64,000 nt of DNA from Georgenia muralis (lineage in GTDB: Bacteria; Actinomycetota; Actinomycetes; Actinomycetales; Actinomycetaceae): assembly GCF_003814705.1 (NCBI RefSeq), contig NZ_RKRA01000001.1:496001-560000 (forward strand), written 5' to 3'. Shown here in pieces: positions 56,125 to 64,000 of this stretch (the stretch's first letter is position 1; each line of letters opens with the position of its first letter). Made by a program: the position numbers and the translations under genes. Below the pieces are notes generated by a model. The model was not told where the DNA came from and ran no database searches. It saw nothing but the letters and a program-made list of their open reading frames with translations.

Positions 56125-57731
56125 CGGGCCAGCTCCTCGCGCAGCAGGGCCCGATCGAGCTTGCCGTTGGGCGAGCGTGGGAGCTCCGGGCGCACGACCA
56201 CCTCCGAGGGGACCATGTACAGCGGGAGGCTGCGGCGCATCGCCTGCAGGAGGGCCTCCGCCGTGAACCCGTCCCTGGCGGCGGGGCTGGCGACGAGGAC
56301 CACCCGTTGCCCGAGCAGGTCGTCGGCGACGCCCAGGGCGACGGCGTCGCGGACCAGACCGGTGGTGTGGGCGACCTCCTCGACCTCGGCCGGGCTGACC
56401 CGGTACCCGGAGGTCTTGATCATCTCGTCCTTGCGGCCCACGAAGTAGAGGAACCCCTCCGCGTCGGCCACGACGGTGTCTCCCGACCACACCGCGATCT
56501 CCGGCGACCGCCACGCCGCGTCCCGCCCGGGCGCCGGGCGGAACCGCTCGGCGGTGCGCACCGGGTCGTTCCAGTACCCCAGGGCGACCAGCGCGCCCCG
56601 GTGCACGAGCTCGCCCTCCTCGCCGGGGTCGCAGCGGGACCCGTCGGGGCGGACCACGAGGATCTCGGCGTCGGGGATCGCCTTGCCGATGGACCCGGGG
56701 CGCCGGTCGACCTCCTCGGGGTCGAGGTAGGTGGAGCGGAACGCCTCGGTGAGGCCGTACATGAGGTACGGGCGGGCGGCGGGGAAGGTGGCGCGCAGCC
56801 GGTCCAGGGTGACCTTGGGCATCCGGCCACCGGTGTTGGCGAAGTACCGCAGGGGGCGCACGGCCTCCTCGGGCCAGTCGAGGTCGGCGATCTGGATCCA
56901 CAGCGGCGGCACGCAGGTCAGCCCGGTCACGCCGTGGCGGGCGCACAGCCGCGGGACGTCCCGGGCGAGAAGGTAGTTCATGAGGACCACGTGGGCGCCC
57001 ACGCTGAACGCGGTGGTGAGCTGGCTGAACCCCGCGTCGAAGCTGAGGGGCAGGACAGAGAGGATGACGTCGTCGGCGGTGTTGGCGAGGTAGCCGCTCA
57101 CGCTCTCCGCGCCCACGATGAGGTTGCGGTGGCTGAGCACCACCCCCTTGGGCTTCCCCGTGCTGCCCGAGGTGTAGAGGATGGCGCCGATGTCCTGGTC
57201 TATCCCGGCGGTCGGCGGGGCCTGCGGCCTGACCGCCGCGGTGAGCTCCAGCCAGGTGTGGACCCGGTACCCCGGGCCGGCCGGCGCGTCGTCGCGCTCG
57301 TCCGGGGCCGCCGGGGCGGACGGGCTGGCCGGGGTCCCTCCCACCAGGACGACGTGCTCCAGGGCCGGGCAGGAGGCGAGCTCCCCGGCGAGCAGCTCGA
57401 GCCGCTCGGGGGAGGTCACCAGGACGCGGACATCGCAGTCGGTGAGGATGTACGCGACCTGCTGCGGCCGCAGCAGCGGGTTCACGGGGACGAACGCACC
57501 GCCGGCCGCGGACGTGGCGAACACGGAGGCCACGGTCTCGATGCGCTTGTCGAGGAAGACGGCCACCCGGTCCTCGCGTCCCAGCCCGAGGTCCCGCAGC
57601 CCGCCGGCGGCGACCCGGACCAGGTCCCAGAGCTCGGCGTAGCTGCGGGTGGCGCTCTTGTCGGTCAGCGCCGGTGTCGTGCCGTGGCTCAGGGCGCGCT
57701 GCTCCAGCAGGTGGTGGACCTGGGTCCTCAT
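56121..57731 (-). CDS. AMP-forming acyl/amino acid ligase
   Basis: This 536-residue adenylating enzyme of the ANL superfamily has a P-loop ILYTSGSTGKPKGVVLSH (184-200), LMYGLTEAFRSTYLDPEEV (A5), WSGDTVVADAEGFLYFVGRKDEMIKTSGYRVSPAEVEEV (A7-A8) and the catalytic Lys in SPNGKLDRALL (A10). It would load a substrate onto the carrier protein two genes downstream. It starts at ATG 57731 and follows the GNAT gene by 28 bp. Substrate not predictable by eye. Confidence 0.93.
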   Translation of the reverse strand: MRTQVHHLLEQRALSHGTTPALTDKSATRSYAELWDLVRVAAGGLRDLGLGREDRVAVFLDKRIETVASVFATSAAGGAFVPVNPLLRPQQVAYILTDCDVRVLVTSPERLELLAGELASCPALEHVVLVGGTPASPSAPAAPDERDDAPAGPGYRVHTWLELTAAVRPQAPPTAGIDQDIGAILYTSGSTGKPKGVVLSHRNLIVGAESVSGYLANTADDVILSVLPLSFDAGFSQLTTAFSVGAHVVLMNYLLARDVPRLCARHGVTGLTCVPPLWIQIADLDWPEEAVRPLRYFANTGGRMPKVTLDRLRATFPAARPYLMYGLTEAFRSTYLDPEEVDRRPGSIGKAIPDAEILVVRPDGSRCDPGEEGELVHRGALVALGYWNDPVRTAERFRPAPGRDAAWRSPEIAVWSGDTVVADAEGFLYFVGRKDEMIKTSGYRVSPAEVEEVAHTTGLVRDAVALGVADDLLGQRVVLVASPAARDGFTAEALLQAMRRSLPLYMVPSEVVVRPELPRSPNGKLDRALLREELAR

Positions 57732-57759
57732 CGCCGCCCCTCCCTCGGGCCCGGGTCGC

Positions 57760-58623
57760 TCACCACGGCACGCACGTGAGCTCGCTGTAGAGGTAGTCGA
57801 CCTGCTCGGGGCGCAGGGTACGGCTGCGGTACATCTTCGACCTCGTCCTGGTCAGCCGGACGGCGGGTCCCGGCAGCGGACCGGTGACCCGGTCCTCGGC
57901 GAGGGTGAGGGGCAGGCCCCGGCCGAGCAGGTGCCGCCGGACCGGTCCCACGGCGGCGGCGAACAGCTCACGGTCGCTGACGTGCAGGATCGAGGCGAAC
58001 AGCGGCAGGCGCTTGCGGCGGTCGCGCCGGTAGATGACGTAGCAGGTCCGCTCCCCCTGGACGACGACGAGGTGGCGGGCGGCCGCCGCCCGGGCATGGT
58101 CCCGGTACACCTGCAGCTCCTGGCCGGTGAGCAGGCCGTCGATCTCCCGGGGCTCGGAGACCACCCGGGTCCCCGCCCTCGGCGGCCATGGCAGGTTGAG
58201 GACGAGGGACGCGCTCGTGTCCAACGCCGTGAACCCCAGCCGCAGGTTGAGCGGGACGACGTTGCCGCTGGGCGAGAGGTCGGTGAAGTGGTAACCCTTG
58301 CGGCCCAGCGCCGCCCGCAGGAGGCGGAGCCCGTGGGACCGGTACTCCTCCCCCACGCACCACGCGGCGAGGTTGCAGAACCGCTCGGTCGCGCCGCCGA
58401 TCTGCCGGACGGAGTAGAAGGCGAGGTAGGCGCCGACGACCTCGCCCGCCGCCCTGAGGAGGAACCCGTGGTCCGGCTCCGGTGCGGGCCAGGGGGGGAC
58501 CAGGGCGGCCGACCACTGCCGGGCGGAGAGCCGCTCGTTGAGGTGGGCGTGCAGGAACTCCCCCACCTCCTCCAGGTCGGCGGGGGTGATGCGGCCCAGC
58601 TCGACGGCTGGTCCTCCCGGCAT
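57760..58623 (-). CDS. GNAT-type N-acyltransferase, first gene of the ligase cassette
   Basis: This 287-residue protein has a single GNAT-like core: FLLRAAGEVVGAYLAFYSVRQIGGATERFCNLAAWCVGEEYRSHGLRLLRAAL, followed by FTDLSPSGNVVPLNLRLGFTALDTSASLVL. The C-terminal 130 residues (ILHVSDRELFAAAVGPVRRHLLGRGLPLTLAEDRV) are less typical and may bind the acceptor. It may use the acyl group from the carrier protein. ATG 58623 is chosen because upstream sequence is Arg/Gly-rich and overlaps mfd's end region. Confidence 0.82.
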   Translation of the reverse strand: MPGGPAVELGRITPADLEEVGEFLHAHLNERLSARQWSAALVPPWPAPEPDHGFLLRAAGEVVGAYLAFYSVRQIGGATERFCNLAAWCVGEEYRSHGLRLLRAALGRKGYHFTDLSPSGNVVPLNLRLGFTALDTSASLVLNLPWPPRAGTRVVSEPREIDGLLTGQELQVYRDHARAAAARHLVVVQGERTCYVIYRRDRRKRLPLFASILHVSDRELFAAAVGPVRRHLLGRGLPLTLAEDRVTGPLPGPAVRLTRTRSKMYRSRTLRPEQVDYLYSELTCVPW

Positions 58624-58715
58624 GCGGCCTAACGTACGGCGCGCTCCGCGTGGGCGGGACGGAATCGCGACATCCGCAGCCCCCGACGCCGGTCCGGCGC
58701 CGGCCACGAGCCGGC

Positions 58716-61700
58716 TCAGCCCGCCGTCGCACCCACCCCGGCGGCGGCCGCGACCGACCCGGCCAGCACGGCGTCGACGAGCTCGTCCACCCACGCCATG
58801 AGCGCGAGGTCCTTGAGCGGCTTGCCCGCGATCTTCGCGGTCATGGGGTAGGGCACGAGGATCGTGCGCACGGCGGGCTTGAGCACGGTCCCGGGGTAGA
58901 GCCGCTTGAGGCGCAGCTGCGCCGACTCGGGAAGGTCCACCGGGGCGAAGCGGACGTAGCGCCCCTGGCCGGTGATGTCGGTGAGGCCGACCCCGCGCGC
59001 CTTCTCCCGCAGCGCCGCGACGGCGAAGAGCCGCAGCACCGGCTCGGGCACCGGGCCGTAGCGGTCGGTGAGCTCCTCACGGATCGCCTGGATCGACGCC
59101 TCGCCCCCGGCCGCGGCGATCTTCGCGTAGGCCTCCAGCCGCAGCCGCTCGTGGGCGATGTAGTCGTGCGGGACGTGGGCGTCGATGGGCAGCTCGATCT
59201 TGACGTCCGCCTTCTCGGTCTCCTTCTCCCCCCGGTACTCCGCGACGGCATCGGAGACCATCCGCACGTACAGGTCGAAGCCCACCCCGGCGATGTGCCC
59301 GGACTGCTCCCCGCCGAGGAGGTTGCCCGCGCCGCGGATCTCGAGGTCCTTCATCGCCACCTGGATGCCGGCGCCGAGGTCGGTGTGCGCGGCGATCGTG
59401 GCGAGCCGGTCGTGCGCCGTCTCGGTCAGGGGCTTCTCCGGCGGGTAGAGGAAGTAGGCGTAGGCGCGCTCGCGCCCGCGGCCCACGCGCCCGCGAAGCT
59501 GGTGCAGCTGGGACAGTCCGAGCTGGTCGGCGCGCTCGACGACGAGGGTGTTGGCGTTGGAGATGTCCAGGCCGGTCTCGACGATCGTCGTCGTCACCAG
59601 GACGTCGTACTCCTTGTTCCAGAAGTCTTGGATGACCTTCTCGAGCTGGTGCTCGTTCATCTTGCCGTGCGCGACGGCGACCCTCGCCTCGGGCACGAGC
59701 TCGGAGAGGTGCGCGGCCACCTTGTTGATGGACTGGACCCGGTTGTGGACGTAGAAGACCTGCCCCTCCCGCAGCAGCTCGCGCCGGAGCGCCGCGGCGA
59801 TCTGCTTCTCCTCGTAGGGCCCGACGAAGGTGAGGATGGGGTGGCGCTCCTCGGGCGGCGTCGCCAGGGTCGACATCTCCCGGATCCCGGTGATGGCCAT
59901 CTCCAGGGTGCGCGGGATCGGCGTGGCCGACATCGCGAGGACGTCGACGTCGGTGCGCATCTGCTTGAGCGTCTCCTTGTGCTCGACGCCGAAGCGCTGC
60001 TCCTCGTCGACGATCACCAGGCCGAGGTCCTTGAAGCGCACCTCGCCGGTGATGAGGCGGTGGGTGCCGATGACGACGTCGACCGCGCCGGTGCGGGCTC
60101 CCTCGCGCACGGCCTCGGCCTCGGCGTCGCTCTGGAAGCGCGAGAGCGCCCGGACCGTGACGGGGAACCCGGCGTAGCGCTCGGTGAAGGTGTCCAGGTG
60201 CTGCTGGACGAGCAGGGTGGTGGGCACGAGGACCGCGACCTGCTTGCCGTCCTGGACGGCCTTGAACGCTGCCCGGACGGCGATCTCGGTCTTGCCGTAG
60301 CCCACGTCGCCGCTGATGAGGCGGTCCATCGGGGTGGGCTTCTCCATGTCCGCCTTGACCTCGTCGATGGTGACGAGCTGGTCGGCGGTCTCGGCGTAGG
60401 GGAAGGCGTCCTCGAGCTCGCGCTGCCACGGGGTGTCGGGGGCGAAGGCGTGGCCCTGGGTGGACATGCGCGCGGCGTAGAGCCGGATGAGCTCGCTCGC
60501 GATCTTCTTGACGGCCTTCTTCGCGCTGGCCTTCGTCTTCGCCCAGTCGCCGCCGCCCATCCGGCTCAGCGTGGGCGACTCGCCGCCGGTGTACTTCGTG
60601 ACCTGGTCGAGGGAGTCGGTGGGGACGAAGAGCCGGTCGCCGGGCTGGCCGCGCTTGGACGAGGCGTACTCGATGACCATGTACTCGCGGGTCGTGGCGT
60701 CCGCGCCGGTGCCCACGGTGCGCTGGACGAGCTCGACGAACCGCCCTACGCCGTGCTGCTCGTGCACGACGTGGTCGCCGGTGCGCAGGGCGAGGGGGTC
60801 GACGACGTTGCGCCGCCGCGAGGGCATCTTGCGCATGTCGCGGGTGGAGGTGCCGGCGCGCCCGGTGATGTCGGACTCGGTGAGCATCGCCAGCCTCAGC
60901 GCGGGCGCGACGAACCCGCGGCCGCTGCTCGCCGTCGTCACCAGCACGACGGCGGCCGGCGGCTCCTCCGCGACCTCGGCGACCAGCCGGGCCGGGACGT
61001 CCGCGGCGGCGAGCTGCTCGCTCATCCGCCGGGCGGGGCCGGGGCCCTCCGTGGTCAGGACCAGGCGCCAGCCCTCGCGGACGAGGTCACCGAGGTCCTT
61101 CAGCGCCCGCTCGACGTCGCCCTGGTAGCGCTCGACCTCGCGGGCGCCGACGACGAGCGCGGAGCTTCCGTCGTCCTCGAGGAGCTCGGCGTCGGTGGGC
61201 AGGGCCGTGAGCGACCACCAACCGAGCCCCCGGGTCAGCGCCAGGGCGCGGGCCTCGGCGAGGTCGGCGAAGGAGGCGGCCCGCAGGTCCAGCGGGACCT
61301 TGCCGCCCTGCGCGGCGGAGGTCCAGGCGGCGGCGAGGAACTCCTCGGTGGTGGCGGCGAGGTCGTGGGCGCGGCGGCGCACCCGCTCGGGGTCGGACAG
61401 CAGGAGGAGCGTGCCGTCGGGGACGAGGTCGAGGACCGGCTGCATCCGCTCGGTGAGGACCGGCGCGAGGGACTCCATGCCCTCGACCGCGATGCCCTCG
61501 GAGAGCTTCTCGAGCATGTCGACGGCGCCGGGCAGGTCCGCCATGAGGGCCTTGGCCCGGGCGCGGACGGGCTCGGTGAGCAGCAGCTCGCGGCACGGCG
61601 GCGCCCACAGGCCCTGCTCGGCGATCTCGAGCGAGCGCTGGTCGGCGACGGCGAACCAGCGGATCTCCTCGACGTCGTCGCCCCAGAACTCGATCCGCAG

Positions 61701-62345
61701 GGGGTGGTCCTCGGTCGGCGGGAAGACGTCGAGGATGCCGCCGCGGACGGCGAACTCCCCGCGCCGCTCGACCATGTCGACCCGGGTGTAGGCGGCCGCG
61801 GCGAGGCGTGCGGCGATCTCCTCCAGGTCGGCCTGCTGGCCGATGCGCAGCGAGACGGGCTCGAGGTCGCCCAGCCCCTCCACGACCGGCTGGAGCAGGG
61901 CGCGCACCGGCATGACGAGCACCCGGATCGGGCCGGCCTGGCCGCCGTCGGGGTCGGGGTGGGTCAGGCGGCGCAGCACCGCGAGGCGGCGGGCGACCGT
62001 GTCGCTGCGGGGGGAGAGCCGCTCGTGCGGCAGGGTCTCCCACGCGGGGAAGACCGCGACGTCGTCGTCGGGGAGGAAGTTGCGCAGCGCGCTCGCCGCC
62101 TCGTCGGCCTCCCGGCCGGTGGCGGTGACGACCACGACCGGGCGGCCGCCGTCCGCCCCGGACCGGTGCGCCGCGCCGTCGGGCGTGCCGTCCGCACCGG
62201 CGAGCTGGGCCACGAGCGGTGCGCGCACGCCGAGCGGGACGTCGACGGACACCATCGGAGCGAGGACCGGCTCGCGGGCGAGCTCGACGGCGGAGGCGAC
62301 GGCGGGGTCGGTGCGCAGCAGCGGGAGCAGTCCGGTGAGCTTCAT
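58716..62345 (-). CDS. mfd: transcription-repair coupling factor
   Basis: This 1209-residue protein removes stalled RNA polymerase and recruits UvrA. A UvrB-like N-terminal module (VVVVTATGREADEAASALRNFLP, RRGEFAVRGGILDVFPPTEDHPLRIEFWGDDVEEIR) is followed by the RNAP-interaction domain (GDHVVHEQHGVGRFVEL). The RecG-like motor has Walker A GDVGYGKTEIAVRAAF, VDEEQRFGVEHKE, SATPIPRTLEMA and TTTIVETGLDISNANTL, then a TRCF C-terminal domain. ATG 62345 follows AAGGA. It heads the minus-strand block that runs to ppx. Confidence 0.98.
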   Translation of the reverse strand: MKLTGLLPLLRTDPAVASAVELAREPVLAPMVSVDVPLGVRAPLVAQLAGADGTPDGAAHRSGADGGRPVVVVTATGREADEAASALRNFLPDDDVAVFPAWETLPHERLSPRSDTVARRLAVLRRLTHPDPDGGQAGPIRVLVMPVRALLQPVVEGLGDLEPVSLRIGQQADLEEIAARLAAAAYTRVDMVERRGEFAVRGGILDVFPPTEDHPLRIEFWGDDVEEIRWFAVADQRSLEIAEQGLWAPPCRELLLTEPVRARAKALMADLPGAVDMLEKLSEGIAVEGMESLAPVLTERMQPVLDLVPDGTLLLLSDPERVRRRAHDLAATTEEFLAAAWTSAAQGGKVPLDLRAASFADLAEARALALTRGLGWWSLTALPTDAELLEDDGSSALVVGAREVERYQGDVERALKDLGDLVREGWRLVLTTEGPGPARRMSEQLAAADVPARLVAEVAEEPPAAVVLVTTASSGRGFVAPALRLAMLTESDITGRAGTSTRDMRKMPSRRRNVVDPLALRTGDHVVHEQHGVGRFVELVQRTVGTGADATTREYMVIEYASSKRGQPGDRLFVPTDSLDQVTKYTGGESPTLSRMGGGDWAKTKASAKKAVKKIASELIRLYAARMSTQGHAFAPDTPWQRELEDAFPYAETADQLVTIDEVKADMEKPTPMDRLISGDVGYGKTEIAVRAAFKAVQDGKQVAVLVPTTLLVQQHLDTFTERYAGFPVTVRALSRFQSDAEAEAVREGARTGAVDVVIGTHRLITGEVRFKDLGLVIVDEEQRFGVEHKETLKQMRTDVDVLAMSATPIPRTLEMAITGIREMSTLATPPEERHPILTFVGPYEEKQIAAALRRELLREGQVFYVHNRVQSINKVAAHLSELVPEARVAVAHGKMNEHQLEKVIQDFWNKEYDVLVTTTIVETGLDISNANTLVVERADQLGLSQLHQLRGRVGRGRERAYAYFLYPPEKPLTETAHDRLATIAAHTDLGAGIQVAMKDLEIRGAGNLLGGEQSGHIAGVGFDLYVRMVSDAVAEYRGEKETEKADVKIELPIDAHVPHDYIAHERLRLEAYAKIAAAGGEASIQAIREELTDRYGPVPEPVLRLFAVAALREKARGVGLTDITGQGRYVRFAPVDLPESAQLRLKRLYPGTVLKPAVRTILVPYPMTAKIAGKPLKDLALMAWVDELVDAVLAGSVAAAAGVGATAG

Positions 62346-62477
62346 GGGTCCTTCGCAGGTGGGCGACCGGTGCGTGCTCCCCGGCCCGGGCAGCACGCAG
62401 GCCCCGCATCCGTGAGGGCTGCGGGGGCCGCGGACCAGTCTACGTTTCGGCCCTCGGTGGGCGCGCGGGGGCCGCCG

Positions 62478-63050
62478 TCAGCCGGCCTGGCTCGTGCCCA
62501 CGCCGCCCCACACCGACCGGGCGCCGCTCTCCCCCACCCGGTAGACCTGGAAGCCGGCGGCGAACGCCGCGACCACCGCCAGCGCGGCCACCACCGTCAC
62601 GGCCCCGCCGGCGGTGCGGGTCTCGCGCGACGTCGTCGCCGCCATCGCCCCCACGCCGCGCCGGGGGGCGGGGCGCCCGTCGTCGGCCGCGCGCCGGCCC
62701 GTGCCGGCCGCTCGTGGAGCGTCCGCCGGGACCGCGCGCCGGTCCATCACGACGAGCGCCCACAGCAGGAGCGCCATCGGCAGGACGAACCAGAGCAGCT
62801 GCCCGCCGAGCACCTGGTGGTCGCCCGCCGGCGCGCCGACCCGGGCCACGAGCGACTCGCCGCTCTGCGTCGCGACGGGCACCAGCGCGGTGCCGGCGGT
62901 CGTGACGAGTGCGACGAGGGGTCCGAACGTCCGGCGCCACCGGGGCACGAGGGCGACGGCGAGCGTGCCGGCGACCGCGAGGGGCAGCAGGACCACGACC
63001 GCGTGCACGACGAGGGGGTGCAGGGGCAGGCCCTGGATGGTGTCGAACAT
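62478..63050 (-). CDS. DUF2231 membrane protein
   Basis: This 190-residue protein has four membrane helices, with the family opening FDTIQGLPLHPLVVHAVVVLLPLAVAGTLAVALVPRW and a second pair flanking DHQVLGGQLLWFVLPMALLLWALVVMDRR. The His pair in LHPLVVHAVV suggests haem or metal contact in the family, unproven. ATG 63050 follows AAGGAG. It lies 132 bp upstream of mfd in the same direction. Confidence 0.9.
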   Translation of the reverse strand: MFDTIQGLPLHPLVVHAVVVLLPLAVAGTLAVALVPRWRRTFGPLVALVTTAGTALVPVATQSGESLVARVGAPAGDHQVLGGQLLWFVLPMALLLWALVVMDRRAVPADAPRAAGTGRRAADDGRPAPRRGVGAMAATTSRETRTAGGAVTVVAALAVVAAFAAGFQVYRVGESGARSVWGGVGTSQAG

Positions 63051-63573
63051 CTGGAGCTCCTTCGTCGGTGCGTCCCTTCCACGGCCGCGCCGGGGCGGGC
63101 GCCGTGGCCTGTGTGGGGTACGGCCGACAGCGCGCGCGGGATTGCCGGTCACTCACGCGGTGACCGCCCGACCGACGTCGGCCGGTCACCGAGGTGGCGA
63201 ACGCCCGGGCCCCGAGCACCCGGGCCCGAGCCCCAGAAGCACCCGGAAGCACCCGGAAGCACCCGACGCGCCCGCAGCACCCGCAGCACCCGACGCACCC
63301 GCAGCACCCGAGAGTCCGAGCGTCCGAGCGCCAGCCCGAGAAGCACCCGGAAGCGGAAGAATCCGTCAGGAATGTCCTGACGAAGTCTCCTGCTTCCAGG
63401 GGTCGGCTACGCCGCCACACGCCCCGCACCCCCGCCGGCCGGCCGCCGAACGCACGCCCGACCCCCGGCCGGCCGCCGAACGCACGCCCGACCCCCGGCC
63501 GGCCGCCACCCTCACGGCAGACCCGGGCCGGCCGCCACACGCACGCCAGGCCCGGGCCGCACGCCAGTGAACC
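63051..63573. repeat. repeat-rich spacer between the DUF2231 and ABC exporter genes
   Basis: No credible gene. It holds a nested hairpin at 63158-63191 (arms CGGTGACCG/CGGTCACCG around CCGACGTCGG), a run of AGCACCCG-type short repeats at about 63236-63310, and a 30-bp tandem repeat (ccggccggccgccgaacgca followed by cgcccgaccc) at about 63434-63566 with two perfect and two diverged copies. The hairpin may terminate the exporter operon on the minus strand. Confidence 0.75.
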
Positions 63574-64000
63574 TCAGGCGTGCTGGTGCGAGAACTGCGT
63601 CTCGTACAGCTCGGCGTACAGACCGCCGGCGGCGAGCAGCTCGGCGTGCGTGCCCTGCTCCACGATCCGGCCGCGGTCCACCACCGCGATGGAGTCGGCC
63701 TTGCGCACCGTGGAGAGCCGGTGGGCGATGACGATCGACGTGCGCCCGGCCATGGCGCTGTCCAGCGCCTGCTGCACGGCTGCCTCGGACTCGGAGTCCA
63801 GGTGCGCCGTCGCCTCGTCCAGCACGACGATCCGGGGTGAGCGCAGCAGGAGGCGCGCGATCGCCACGCGCTGCTTCTCCCCGCCCGAGAGACGATGCCC
63901 GCGCTCGCCGACCACCGTGTCCAGGCCCTCGGGCAGGCGCTGGATGAGCGGCTCGACGTGCGCGGCGCGCAGTGCGTCGAACAGCTCCGCCTCGGTCGCG
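63574..64000 (-). CDS. ABC exporter with fused ATPase, C-terminal end (5' outside window)
   Basis: The last 141 residues of an MsbA/LmrA-type half-exporter continue past the window edge. Visible are LPEGLDTVVGERGHRLSGGEKQRVAIARLLLRSPRIVVLDEATAHLDSESE (signature, Walker B), the H-loop VIAHRLSTVRKAD, and the usual ending VVDRGRIVEQGTHAELLAAGGLYAELY. The transmembrane part is not included, so substrate class cannot be judged. Confidence 0.93.
   Translation of the reverse strand, partial: ATEAELFDALRAAHVEPLIQRLPEGLDTVVGERGHRLSGGEKQRVAIARLLLRSPRIVVLDEATAHLDSESEAAVQQALDSAMAGRTSIVIAHRLSTVRKADSIAVVDRGRIVEQGTHAELLAAGGLYAELYETQFSHQHA

Noticed and set aside
63434-63566. Possible CRISPR array or phage attachment site
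   Set aside because: The 30-bp units are contiguous and decay gradually, with no spacers and no integrase nearby.

Overview
The window is high-GC chromosomal DNA from an actinobacterium, most likely of the order Micrococcales (inference). The support is mycothiol S-conjugate amidase (mca), an actinobacterial DUF4307 protein and DUF501, frequent GTG starts, and two gene blocks whose order resembles Mycobacterium tuberculosis: uppS/trhA ... mca-DUF4307-greA, and mfd ... eno-ftsB-like-DUF501-ppx. No rRNA or replication genes fix the genus.

Region 1, about 1-13,370, is an accessory island built of layered mobile DNA. An ISL3 element (running off the left edge) has cut an IS3 element, and that IS3 sits inside the first gene of a three-recombinase (RIT-type) element. 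The RIT element in turn abuts an IS21 istB remnant. Behind this lie a small CxxC protein, a 1173-residue SIR2-domain protein that looks like an anti-phage NADase effector, an orphan hypothetical, a frameshifted IS110 transposase and a stand-alone GIY-YIG protein.

Region 2, 13,372-23,300, holds ychF, then an ISKra4 element bounded by an 8-bp target duplication and itself split by a second, complete IS3 copy (3-bp duplication). After it come rmuC, ispH (divergent), xseA-xseB and a PfkB sugar kinase. The two IS3 copies look identical and lie inverted about 13.5 kb apart.

Region 3, 23,300-35,600, holds a carbohydrate ABC importer (binding protein, two permeases, ATPase; minus strand), a beta-carbonic anhydrase and a PhoH/PIN protein sharing one 19-bp terminator stem. 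It continues with a short-chain cis-prenyltransferase divergent from trhA across a 20-bp palindrome, then PPK2, mca with a small membrane protein, a DUF4307 protein and greA.

Region 4, 35,650-49,500, holds threonine ammonia-lyase, an AI-2E-type transporter, msrA, an FKBP, a double GNAT, and a Bax-inhibitor-1 protein with a QPQQGY repeat tail. It continues with a four-gene ABC exporter plus two-component operon, NDH-2, an unusual tRNA with anticodon UAA, and nhaA.

Region 5, 49,550-64,000, is mostly minus strand. It holds ppx/gppA, ybaK (plus strand), DUF501, a ftsB-like gene, eno, a lipoprotein, and a four-gene cassette (carrier protein, PLP decarboxylase, AMP-ligase, GNAT) lying in the mfd-to-eno interval where mazG might be expected. 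Then come mfd, a DUF2231 membrane protein, a repeat-rich spacer and the end of an ABC exporter.
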